Assembly: GCA_938041455.1 (NCBI GenBank) | Contig: CALITO010000003.1 | Location: forward strand, 1 to 64,000 | DNA length: 64,000 bases | Direction: 5' to 3' | From: an uncultured bacterium | GTDB taxonomy: Bacteria > Armatimonadota > JACIXR01 | Shown here: positions 33,868 through 42,900 of the stretch, piece by piece | How positions within the stretch are numbered: position 1 is the stretch's first letter | Layout of the letters: each line of letters begins with the position of its first letter | Translations under genes and position numbers: made by a program | The notes under the pieces: generated by a model | Told to the model about the DNA's origin: nothing | Database searches by the model: none | What the model saw: only the letters and a program-made list of their open reading frames with translations

Positions 33868-35277
33868 ATGGCGTTAGATGAACAGAAAATAAGGGAGGTA
33901 GTTCAAAGAGTTGTAAGGGAGCTTTTTGAGGGGCAAGCTCAAACTGCTCCGGTGGTGAAGCCATCTACGAAGGTGGGAGAAGACGGGATATTCGCTTCGG
34001 CTAATGAGGCAATAGAGGCGGCTGCGGAGGCGCAGAGGAAGTTGGTTGCTTTGGGGTTGGAGAAAAGGCGGGAGATAGTGGAGGCTATTCGCCAAGCTGG
34101 GCTTAAAAATGCTCGTCGCCTCGCTGAAATAGCGAGGGAGGAAACGAAGATGGGAAGGGTAGAGGACAAAGTAGCGAAAAACGAAGCCGCCGCTCGCCTC
34201 ACTCCAGGCGTGGAAGACTTGGAGCCGGAGATTATAATAGGTCCCAAGGGAACCACTATTCAAGAATATGTCCCCTTTGGGGTCATCCTTTCTATAACCC
34301 CTGTGACTAACCCTACTTCTTTTGTTATAAGTCACGCCATATTGATGATCGCGGGTGGGAATGCGGTGGTTATATCTCCTCATCCTCAAGCAAAGGAATG
34401 CACTAAGGAAGCGATAAGGATAATTAATAGAGCGATTGTGGCAGCTGGTGGTCCTGAGAATCTGGTCACAGCGGTGGAGGAATCTTCCATAGAAGTAGTT
34501 CAGGAAATGATGAAACATCCCAAGGTGGATATGATAACGGCGGCGGGGGGACCGGGGGTTTGCCAAGCTGCCTTACAAAGTGGGAAGAAAGCGATAGTAG
34601 GTGGACCTGGCAACCCTCCTGTGCTGGTGGATGAAACGGCGGATATAGCCAAGGCAGCGACCGATATAGTGAAGGGGGCTTCTTTTGACAACGATATCCT
34701 TTGTATAGGGGAAAAAGTGATAATAGTTGTAGATTCTGTTGCCGATGCCCTTATGAGGGAGTTGAAGAGGCAAGGAGCCTATGAGGCTCGGGGAGAGGAA
34801 GCGGAACGGATAATCAATTTGGTTGTAGCGGATGGAAAAATACGAAGGGAAGTAGTGGGCTTGGATGCTGGCGTTATCCTTAAGATGGCGGGTATTATGA
34901 CTCGGGAGGAACCCAAGATAATTGTCATAGAACTAAGCGACACCGACCATCCCCTGTTTATGGAGGAACAACTGTTGCCCGTCTTGCCTTTCGTGAGAGT
35001 GAGAAACTTTGAAGAGGGATTGCGGTTAGTCCAGAAAGCGGAGCAGGGCTTTAAGCACACTGCCATTCTCCATACTCGCAGTTTGCCCAATATTCTCCGC
35101 TTCCGCCAGGAAATGCAAACCAACTACTGCATTATCAATGGACCTTCCACCGCTGCGGTGGGTGTAGATGGAGAGGGCTACCTCGCTATGACAGTGGCTT
35201 CCACAGGCGAGGGACCAACCCGCCCAAGGGATTTCTGCCGAAGGAGAAGGTTTATTCTCACCGGCGGCATCCTCTAA
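33868..35277 (+). CDS. CoA-acylating aldehyde dehydrogenase of the BMC core (PduP/EutE-like)
   Basis: Oxidises an aldehyde (expected lactaldehyde, possibly acetaldehyde or propionaldehyde) with NAD+ and CoA to an acyl-CoA. 469 residues; catalytic Cys279 in FDNDILCIGEK. Residues 5-22 (EQKIREVVQRVVRELFEG) plus a Gln/Pro linker form an N-terminal encapsulation peptide as in PduP. Motifs SITPVTNPTSFVIS and ITAAGGPGVCQAAL fit the family. AAGGAGG upstream of the ATG. Its stop overlaps the next gene's ATG by one base (TAATG). No phosphotransacylase follows, so the acyl-CoA must be used elsewhere. Confidence 0.95.
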   Translation: MALDEQKIREVVQRVVRELFEGQAQTAPVVKPSTKVGEDGIFASANEAIEAAAEAQRKLVALGLEKRREIVEAIRQAGLKNARRLAEIAREETKMGRVEDKVAKNEAAARLTPGVEDLEPEIIIGPKGTTIQEYVPFGVILSITPVTNPTSFVISHAILMIAGGNAVVISPHPQAKECTKEAIRIINRAIVAAGGPENLVTAVEESSIEVVQEMMKHPKVDMITAAGGPGVCQAALQSGKKAIVGGPGNPPVLVDETADIAKAATDIVKGASFDNDILCIGEKVIIVVDSVADALMRELKRQGAYEARGEEAERIINLVVADGKIRREVVGLDAGVILKMAGIMTREEPKIIVIELSDTDHPLFMEEQLLPVLPFVRVRNFEEGLRLVQKAEQGFKHTAILHTRSLPNILRFRQEMQTNYCIINGPSTAAVGVDGEGYLAMTVASTGEGPTRPRDFCRRRRFILTGGIL

Positions 35278-36590
35278 TGGAGATAGTGGAGAAAGTCCGA
35301 GAGGCGGGTATAGTCGGCGCCGGCGGCGCCGGTTTCCCCACCCATATAAAACTGTCTTCCCAAGCGGAGGTCTTGATCGTAAATGGAGCGGAATGTGAAC
35401 CACTCCTTAGAGTGGATCAGCAAATCATTCCTCACGAAAAAGTAGCCTTCCTTAGAGGCTTAGAGGCAGCGAGAAGAGCAGTTAACGCAAAAAGGGTTGT
35501 AGTGGCCCTTAAGCAGAAATACAAACTATCTATAGATTCGCTTAAGGGTGGTGGACCCTATGAATTGTTCCTTCTCGGTGATTTCTATCCCGCAGGCGAT
35601 GAACAAATCCTTGTGTATGATGTTACGGGAAGGATAGTTCCGGAAGGTGGTATTCCTCTAAATGTGGGGTGCGTGGTGCTCAATGTGGAGACCATCATCA
35701 ATATAGGTAAAGCCATTGATGGTCAACCAGTTGTGGATAAATATGTCACAGTTAGTGGAGCAGTCAATAAGCCGGGAACTTTCAAGCTCCCCGTTGGAAC
35801 GGCTGTAAGGGATGCTTTAAAGTTGGCTGGTGAAGTTAGTGTTGAAGATTTCTTCTTGATAGATGGTGGTCCTAACACAGGGAAGATAATCCCCTCCTTG
35901 GATTTTCCTATATTGAAAACTACGAAGGGTATATTGGTTTTCCCAAAAAGCCATCCTCTATGGGGGAAATTTGCTCCCGATTTAAAAGTTGTTCTAAGGC
36001 GTGCTGCATCCACTTGCTGTAATTGCCGTGAATGCACCGAGCTATGTCCTCGCTATTTGCTCGGACATTCAATGGAGCCCCATCATATTATGAAGGTTCT
36101 TTCATGGCGCCTGGCCGAGGAAGATAAACTAACCGAGGCTTATCTCTGTAGCGATTGTGGACTTTGTGAGAATTACGCCTGTCCTATGGGGCTTTCTCCC
36201 CGTAGAATAGCCCAAGCCTTAAAGCAGAAACTGATAGAACATAAAATTCCCAATCCCCACAGGAACCAGCCTTCAAATACCCGTGCACTTTTCTCCGCCA
36301 AGAGGGTACCGACGAGCAGGCTAATATCTCGCTTAGGACTTTCCCGATACGATGTTCCCGCTCCCCTTAAGGAAGTGGACTTTCAACCTGACGAGGTTAT
36401 TTTGCCCCTCCGGCAGCATACCGGAGTTCCTGCAAAGCCCTTGGTGAGGATCGGTGATAAGGTGAGAAGGGGGGATGTAATAGGGGAGATTCCCGAGGGA
36501 GCGCTTGGGGCGAGGCTTCATGCCTCTATTGATGGAGTTGTCACCTCGATAACTGCTGAGGAGATAAGGATAACGAGAGAACAAGGATGA
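35277..36590 (+). CDS. PduS/RnfC-like flavin and iron-sulfur NADH oxidoreductase
   Basis: 437 residues. The N-terminus (VGAGGAGFPTHIKLSSQAEVL, VNGAECEPLLRVDQQ, read in parts) is the RnfC/PduS NADH and FMN-binding fold, with a SLBB-like middle segment (VSGAVNKPGTFKLPVGTAVRD). Two Cys4 clusters follow: C247-x2-C250-x2-C253-x3-C257 and C291-x2-C294-x2-C297-x4-C302, each expected to hold a 4Fe-4S centre. The C-terminal tail has a lipoyl/RnfC-like piece (IGDKVRRGDVIGEIPEG). PduS passes electrons from NADH; with a PduT-like shell protein next to it, electron export through the shell is inferred. No cobalamin enzyme is present. Confidence 0.9.
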   Translation: MEIVEKVREAGIVGAGGAGFPTHIKLSSQAEVLIVNGAECEPLLRVDQQIIPHEKVAFLRGLEAARRAVNAKRVVVALKQKYKLSIDSLKGGGPYELFLLGDFYPAGDEQILVYDVTGRIVPEGGIPLNVGCVVLNVETIINIGKAIDGQPVVDKYVTVSGAVNKPGTFKLPVGTAVRDALKLAGEVSVEDFFLIDGGPNTGKIIPSLDFPILKTTKGILVFPKSHPLWGKFAPDLKVVLRRAASTCCNCRECTELCPRYLLGHSMEPHHIMKVLSWRLAEEDKLTEAYLCSDCGLCENYACPMGLSPRRIAQALKQKLIEHKIPNPHRNQPSNTRALFSAKRVPTSRLISRLGLSRYDVPAPLKEVDFQPDEVILPLRQHTGVPAKPLVRIGDKVRRGDVIGEIPEGALGARLHASIDGVVTSITAEEIRITREQG

Positions 36591-37600
36591 TAGTATTACA
36601 CCCTGCTTCACTGTGGGAGAAGAAAAAGGGAAATGTTGTTAAGTGTGGACTTTGCGAAAGGCGGTGCTCCATAGAGGAGGGAAGAAGAGGATTTTGCGGT
36701 ATGCGGGTAAATCAGGGTGGGTTGCTATACACTCTCTCCTATGGGAACCTAAGCGCTCTGGAGTCTCGGCCCATAGAGATAAAGCCCTTCTATCATTTCT
36801 ATCCTGGCTCAACTGCGCTGACTTTGTCCACCTATTCTTGCAATTTCCCTTGCCCCTGGTGCCAGAACTGGCATATTTCAAAGCGAGTAGAAGAAGAGGG
36901 AAGGTTTATCTCTCCTGAGGAGATTATAAGGACAGCTATGGCAAGGGATGATGGGGTTTGTGTCTCCTTTACTGAGCCCACTCTTCTTTATGAATACTGC
37001 TTGGAGCTTTTTCCCCTCGCGAAGAAAACCGGGCTTTATACCTGTATGGTTTCAAATGGTTATATGACCGAGGAAGCGTTGCGGGGTCTAAAGGAAGCGG
37101 GTTTGGATGCGATAAAAATAGACATAAAGGGTACACCCCAAGGTTACGAAAAATTTCTAAAGGCGGATGGGATGATCCCTTGGCGAAACGCAAGGATCGC
37201 TCGAGAAACAGGCATGCATTTGGAAATTGTTTCCTTGATGGTTACTAATGTTAACGATGATGAGGAAGCGGTAAGTTGGGTTATAGACCAACATATAGAG
37301 AACGCGGGGGTTGATGTCCCTTTGCACTTCACTCGTTATTTCCCCGCCTATCGCTTTCACGCCTCTCCTACAGAGATAGAAAAAATGGAATGGGCTTATA
37401 ATGAAGCGAGAAAAAAGGGGATCAGATATGTTTATCTCGGTAATGTTCCCGGGCACCGCTACGAGAACACCTATTGTCCAAGTTGTGGTGCTGTTCTCAT
37501 AACACGCTACTCTTTTCAGGTTTTGTCCATAAATATTCGTGAGGGTCGTTGCCCAAACTGTGGAGAGCACATTCCAGTAATTATGAAGGGAGGAGGATAG
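36587..37600 (+). CDS. AmrS-like radical SAM enzyme within the BMC operon
   Basis: 337 residues; ATG overlaps the PduS-like stop (ATGA). The N-terminal cysteine-rich knot (CGLCERRCSIEEGRRGFCG) and SYGNLSALESRPIEIKPFYH match the AmmeMemoRadiSam radical SAM group (COG1180). The SAM cluster motif is C85-x3-C89-x2-C92 with W91 (CNFPCPWCQNW). A C-terminal CPSCG ... CPNCG pair probably binds zinc. The usual partners AmrA and AmrB (Memo) are not in the window and no glycyl radical enzyme is present, so a PFL-activase role has no visible target. Its job in this operon is unknown. Confidence 0.85.
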   Translation: MIVLHPASLWEKKKGNVVKCGLCERRCSIEEGRRGFCGMRVNQGGLLYTLSYGNLSALESRPIEIKPFYHFYPGSTALTLSTYSCNFPCPWCQNWHISKRVEEEGRFISPEEIIRTAMARDDGVCVSFTEPTLLYEYCLELFPLAKKTGLYTCMVSNGYMTEEALRGLKEAGLDAIKIDIKGTPQGYEKFLKADGMIPWRNARIARETGMHLEIVSLMVTNVNDDEEAVSWVIDQHIENAGVDVPLHFTRYFPAYRFHASPTEIEKMEWAYNEARKKGIRYVYLGNVPGHRYENTYCPSCGAVLITRYSFQVLSINIREGRCPNCGEHIPVIMKGGG

Positions 37601-37602
37601 AG

Positions 37603-38154
37603 ATGGTGCAGAATGCCTTAGGTGTAGTAGAATTCGTGTCTATAGCGAGGGGTGTGGAGGCTTTGGATATTATGTTGAAAGCAGCAGAGGTAACACTTTA
37701 TATTGCCACGCCGCTTTGCCCGGGTAAATTCACTGTAGTGATCGGAGGCGAGGTGGCGGAAGTGGAGACATCGCTGAATTCTGCCGTAGCCTTCGGAGAG
37801 GATAATGTAATAGATAAAATGGTGATAGCCAATTTACATCCCTCCGTTTTCCCCGCCTTAAACGCAGCTGCGGAATTTGAAATCAGGGAAGCGATAGGGA
37901 TAATAGAGACCTGGTCCATCTCCTCCGCTATTTTGGCGGCGGATGCGGCTGCCAAGGCCGCTAACATCCAGCTAATGGAGGTAAGAGTCGCGAGAGGATT
38001 GGGCGGAAAGGCTTTCGTCACTTTGACGGGAAATGTATCTGCGGTGACCTCGGCGGTGGAGGCAGGGGCAGCTATAGCTGCGAGGGAAGGTATTTTAGTG
38101 GGCACATCCGTGATCGCTTCTCCCCATCCAGATGTGTGGGAGGCATTGAAATAG
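37603..38154 (+). CDS. BMC-T tandem-domain shell protein, PduT-like with pore cysteine
   Basis: 183 residues from the ATG at 37603 (GGAGGAGG upstream); the ORF's extension to 37549 lies inside the radical SAM gene. Two BMC domains follow each other: NALGVVEFVSIARGVEALDI / GEVAEVETSLNSAV and AIGIIETWSISSAILAADAA / GNVSAVTSAVEAG. Cys39 in TPLCPGKF sits where PduT carries the Cys (Cys38 in PduT) that binds a 4Fe-4S centre in the trimer pore. With the PduS-like protein this suggests an electron conduit across the shell. Confidence 0.92.
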   Translation: MVQNALGVVEFVSIARGVEALDIMLKAAEVTLYIATPLCPGKFTVVIGGEVAEVETSLNSAVAFGEDNVIDKMVIANLHPSVFPALNAAAEFEIREAIGIIETWSISSAILAADAAAKAANIQLMEVRVARGLGGKAFVTLTGNVSAVTSAVEAGAAIAAREGILVGTSVIASPHPDVWEALK

Positions 38155-38475
38155 GTGGTTATTGAGGATGTCTATGCAAAGCTACTGGATATAATAAGGG
38201 ATTTAGGAGGGGAAGCCACGACATACGATATCATTACCGAATTTAAGAGGAGATATGGTAAAGAGTTTGGCGACTTGGTTGAACGTTATGGGTGTGAGGG
38301 TGGAAGGGGAAGCGGGCGAAGGTATACTCCATATGTTTATTTAGGAAAGCAAATAAGTAACCTCGCCCGCAAAGGATGGATAATTAGCCTCGGTTGGAGG
38401 AAGGCAGATGAGGATGAATGGTCCACCCCACAGGTGAGAAGATGGAGAGTGCACCCGCGCCTTCTATCATTGTAA
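38155..38475 (+). CDS. Winged-helix-like hypothetical protein ending the BMC operon
   Basis: 106 residues from a GTG that directly follows the BMC-T stop codon; GGGAGG lies 11 bases upstream. The sequence (YAKLLDIIRDLGGEATTYDI, LGKQISNLARKGWIISLGW) predicts helices and a wing typical of a winged helix-turn-helix, with basic residues (GGRGSGRRY). It may be the regulator acting on the inverted repeats at the operon start, but no ligand domain is visible and it could have an unrelated DNA or RNA-binding role. Confidence 0.55.
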   Translation: MVIEDVYAKLLDIIRDLGGEATTYDIITEFKRRYGKEFGDLVERYGCEGGRGSGRRYTPYVYLGKQISNLARKGWIISLGWRKADEDEWSTPQVRRWRVHPRLLSL

Positions 38476-38498
38476 CTTTGGTCGTTTGGGGCTTTAGC

Positions 38499-39128
38499 TT
38501 AGCGGATTAGCCAGACCGTTCCATTAGCGAAGAAGTAAGTTCCGAGAAATATAAGAAAGATACCGCCTCCTTGGGTGATAAGAAAACTATACTTCTCTAG
38601 TTGCTTCCTCCCTCCAACTGTGAGGGCACCCACAAAGAGATACCAAGCAAGGTCGGCGAGTATATGTCCGATAAAGAAGACGCCTATACCGATAGCCCCT
38701 CTTCTAAGTGCTATAAGCATTAAGTTTAGCCCTATGGCGACCCACCAGAGGAACCAATAGGGATTCGAGACCGTGGCTATAGCCCCCAAAACGAAGGAAT
38801 GTCCCTGCTTCTCGGCGTTGTCATCTGCTGTTTCCTCACTCCGCCACATCCCGTAGCCCATATAAGCAAGGCATAACCCACCCACCACTCCTACCAGAGC
38901 AATGAGCAAGTGGTTATCCTTGATTGCATTAGCGGCAAAGAAAAGGACCAGCAGCATAAAAAGCTCCAGAACCCCGTGTGCACTTACAATGTAAAAGGGT
39001 GTCCTCATGCCTTCTTTTAAAGATTTGGCAATTGTTACAACTAAGAGGGGACCAGGGCTCGCAGCGCCTATGAAAGCAACAGCGAAGGAGAGAAAGAAAA
39101 CTGTGTAGAGAGCGGGGATCTCTGTCAT
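38499..39128 (-). CDS. LysE/RhtB family amino-acid exporter-like membrane protein
   Basis: A 209-residue protein with about six membrane helices and the family signature near the N-terminus (FIGAASPGPLLVVTIAKSLKEG, read in parts); second-half motif AIATVSNPYWFLWW carries the SNP triplet. LysE-family members export amino acids or other small molecules. The ATG overlaps the upstream ymdB-like stop by four bases. The substrate is not inferable. Confidence 0.85.
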   Translation of the reverse strand: MTEIPALYTVFFLSFAVAFIGAASPGPLLVVTIAKSLKEGMRTPFYIVSAHGVLELFMLLVLFFAANAIKDNHLLIALVGVVGGLCLAYMGYGMWRSEETADDNAEKQGHSFVLGAIATVSNPYWFLWWVAIGLNLMLIALRRGAIGIGVFFIGHILADLAWYLFVGALTVGGRKQLEKYSFLITQGGGIFLIFLGTYFFANGTVWLIR

Positions 39129-39910
39129 AGTGCTGGGAATACCCTTTCTCTTTTAACGGATAAAGCCTTTCCAGTTTCAGGGTCTATTTCTAAGAAGACA
39201 GCACATACTATCGCCGGTCCATCCGCTACCTCAAACTTAACGGGGGTATTTAAAAGGAATCTATGCAGCACCTGTTCCTTCTTGACGCCGATTATAGAAT
39301 CAATTGGACCAGTCATCCCTACATCTGTTATGTAAGCGGTGCCTTTAGGAAGGATCCGCTCATCAGCCGTCTGGATGTGGGTATGAGTTCCTACAACCGC
39401 TGTGACCATTCCATCTAAAAAGTTAGCAAGAGCTTCCTTTTCCGAAGTAGCCTCAGCGTGAAAATCCACTATGATTATGGGCGTTTCTTTTCTTATCTCT
39501 TCCACTATCTTTTTCCCTATCTCAAAGGGGGAGTCAATTGGTTCCATAAATATCCTGCCCATAAGATTTACTACTCCTATTTTATGTCCCCTTTTGGTGG
39601 GGAAGATATTGTATCCTTTGCCAGGCACGCCCGGTGGATAATTGGCGGGACGAAGGATGCGGGGGTCATTCGCTATTACCTCTATTCCCTCTTTCCTACT
39701 CCAGGCGTGATTGCCAAGTGTTAAGCAGTGTATTCCTAAGGAGAAAAGCTCCTCCGCCACCTTGGAGGTTAAGCCGAATCCCCCCGCGGCGTTCTCCGCG
39801 TTCACGATGAGGAAATCGCAATCCCCCAAGGTAGGTAGGAAAAGATAAAGGGCTCTTCTACCACTTCTCCCTACTACCTCACCCATATGGATAACATTTA
39901 TTGAAGCCAT
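39125..39910 (-). CDS. YmdB-like metallophosphoesterase (TIGR00282 family)
   Basis: A 261-residue di-metal phosphodiesterase. Motifs: NVIHMGEVVGRSGR (usually G-D-I-V-G; here the first metal ligand position is Glu instead of Asp), NAENAAGGFG, TLGNHAWSRKEG, IVDFHAEATSEKEAL and VVGTHTHIQTADERIL. In Bacillus, YmdB hydrolyses cyclic nucleotides and affects biofilm and sporulation. The start overlaps dnaE by 13 bp and the stop overlaps lysE by 4 bp, so all three are one unit. Confidence 0.9.
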   Translation of the reverse strand: MASINVIHMGEVVGRSGRRALYLFLPTLGDCDFLIVNAENAAGGFGLTSKVAEELFSLGIHCLTLGNHAWSRKEGIEVIANDPRILRPANYPPGVPGKGYNIFPTKRGHKIGVVNLMGRIFMEPIDSPFEIGKKIVEEIRKETPIIIVDFHAEATSEKEALANFLDGMVTAVVGTHTHIQTADERILPKGTAYITDVGMTGPIDSIIGVKKEQVLHRFLLNTPVKFEVADGPAIVCAVFLEIDPETGKALSVKRERVFPAL

Positions 39911-42900
39911 ACTGCGTCCTTTCCCAAGATATAGGATACATCGTCCATAAACCTAGGGGTGGGTTTAACCTTGAGATTCTCTCCCAGGGAGAAAAGCGTC
40001 TCGCCTTCCCCGCTCACCAAGTGCAAAACGACCTTTACACTACCCTTGTGATACTGGAGGAGTTCTTTCAATCTTTTAAGGGTCTCCTCCTTGTTGTGTT
40101 CTTTAGCAACCCTTATATGCACGGTAGAAATTTTGGAAACCATGAGGGGTTCTCCCTGAGGAGAAAGCGGGACGATCTCCTCGGCTATCACCTCTTTCTC
40201 TTCTTCTTCCCCCCGAATAGATTTACGGACTCTCCCCTTTACTACAAGGATAGCATCTCTGTGCAAGAAGCGAGCAAATTCACTATAGAGGGAAGGAAAA
40301 ACCACGACTTTGAAATTGCCTTGTGTATCTTCCAGGGTAAGGGTAGCCATTCTCTCGTTGGTTTTCTGAGTGAGGAAATGTTTTACCTTGGTTACGATGC
40401 CACTCATGCATACCCTCTCGTCTTCTTTTACTTCCTCTATTTTATTAGAAGGTAGGGGATGGTATTTGGCTAAAACATCTGCTATCCGAGATAGAGGGTG
40501 GTCGCTGAGGTAAACCCCTATTAGTTCTTTCTCTATAGCCAGGAGCTTTTCCCGAGGATATTCTTGAGGAGGGGGCAACTGTATGCTCAAGGGGGCTATT
40601 TCTTTCTCCTCAAAAAGCATACTTTGCTCCCTTTTTTCCTCGGCTTGTAAGGCGTTTAAGATATTTGGCAACCCCTCGATAAGCTGTTGGCGTTTATATC
40701 CCAAGCTATCAAAGGCACCTGCTTTTATAAGTGCCTCAAGCACTGGACGAGAAAGCTTACCTTGTCCCATCCGCATGCAGAAATCCTCTAGGGAGCGAAA
40801 TTCTCCTCTTACTTCTCTCTCCTTCACTATCTCAGCTACCTGACCTTTAGCCACCCCTTTTATCGCGGTCAGGGGGAACCTCACACTATTCCCTTCAACG
40901 GAGAAATGGAGCTCGCTCCTATTTATATCTGGGGGCAAAAGTTGTATATTCATAGCCCGGCACTCCTCGGCGAGAGAGGAAAGCTTGTCCTTATTTTCCA
41001 TATGGCTTGTGAGGAGGGATGCCATATACTCGAGGGGATAGTGTGCTTTCAGGTAAGCGGTTTGATAAGCGAGGAGGGAGTAGACAGCGGAATGGGATTT
41101 GTTAAAAGCGTAGGAAGCAAAGTTAGCCATTTGGTTATATATCTCCTCTGCTATTTCTTTTTTAATCCCCCTTTTCTCTGCTCCTTCCAGGAAAAGGGAT
41201 TTCATTTGTTCCATAACATCTGCTCGTTTCTTACTCATCGCTCGCATAAGAATTTCCGCTTGCCCCATAGAGAAGCCCGCCAGGCGTGCCGCTATCTGCA
41301 TAACCTGTTCCTGAAACACGAGCACGCCTCTTGTTTCCTTCAGGACCTCCTCCAGAGGGGGGCAAAGATAGTGGGGAGCTTCCTTCTTGTTTTTGATAAA
41401 TTCGGCGACCATTCCTGCCCTTATCGGACCCGGGCGATAGAGAGCGACGAGGGTGATCAGGTCTTCATATTTGGAAGGTTTTGCTTCCTGTAAGAGGTTT
41501 CGCATTCCCCCGCTTTCCAATTGGAAGACTCCTACTGTATTTCCCTGGGAAAGTAAGGAGTAGGTTTTCTTGTCATTAGGAGGGATATTTGATAGCTCTA
41601 TTCTTTGCCCTCTCCTCTTCGCTACATTCTCTAAGCAATTTTCTATAACTGTAAGGGTTCGCAAGCCCAAAAGATCCATTTTTAGAAGACCCACTTTCTC
41701 CAAGGCATCCTTATCGAACTGAGTTGTCAAGCCCATTCCTTCGGTTGAACGCTGGAGAGGAACAAGTTCTTCCAAAGGCTCCGGAGCAATAACTACACCT
41801 GCTGCGTGAGTGCTGGCGTGGCGTGCCAAGCCTTCTAAAGCCTGAGCGGTATCCAACAGTTGTCTTATTTGGGGGTCGTTCTCATATAGACCCCTCAATT
41901 CTTCTTGCCGTGATACCGCTTCCATTATAGATACTCCAGGAGATATGAGTTTTGCTACCCTATCAACAGTGGAGAGGGGAATGTCTAAGGCTCTTCCCGC
42001 ATCCCTCACCGCAGCACGGGAAGCCATCGTCCCGAATGTGATTATTTGAGCTACTTTCTCCTTACCATACTTTTTTATAACATATTGGATGACTTCATCA
42101 CGTCGCACATCGCAGAAGTCTAAATCTATATCCGGCATGCTCACTCTTTCGGGATTGAGAAACCTCTCAAATAGCAGGCCATATCGTAGGGGATCTAACT
42201 GGGTTATTCCTAATACATAGGATACTATGCTACCCGCCGCTGAGCCTCTTCCTGGACCAACTGGGATACCTCTTTCCCTAGCTGCCTTTACTATATCCCA
42301 CACAACGAGGAAATAACCCGAGTAACCCTTCTCCTTGATGACGGAGAGTTCGTATTTGAGACGCTCTTCCGCTTCCTTGTTTCCTTTGGGGTAGCGTTTG
42401 GTAAAGTTATCCCAGCATACCTTCTCCAAGTAGGAATCCAAAGTGTAGCTCTCGGGCACCTGAAAGTGGGGTAGGTGCGGGGTACCTAATTCCAATTCTA
42501 AATTGCAGCGTGCTGCTATCTCCAGTGTATTATCCAAGGCTTGGGGAACATCGGAGAAAAGGGAACGCATCTCCTGGGGAGACTTGAAATAAAATTCAGG
42601 AGTGCCAAAACCCACCTTCTTGGGTTTGTTTACCGAACTTCCGGTCCCTATACAAATGAGAACATTGTGGGTTTGTGCCTCCTTCTTATGGAGATAATGC
42701 ACATCGTTAGTTACTACACAGGGAATGGAGAGCTTTTTGCCTATCTCTATAAGGGTTTCCCGCGTTTTCTTCTCCTCTGGTAAGCCGTGGTCCTGTAGTT
42801 CTAAATAGAAGTTCCTCTCCCCGAAAATTTCCTTATACTCTAACGCTGCTCTTTCTGCTTCATCTATATTATCCTCCAGTATCTTCCGTGAAACTTCCCC

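Noticed and set aside
33874-34566. 230-codon ORF antisense to the aldehyde dehydrogenase
   Set aside because: The plus strand is a clear ALDH with its catalytic Cys; the antisense ORF has no recognisable motif or ribosome-binding site.
37549-37602. N-terminal extension of the BMC-T ORF
   Set aside because: Overlaps the radical SAM gene; the ATG at 37603 has GGAGGAGG and a normal BMC start.
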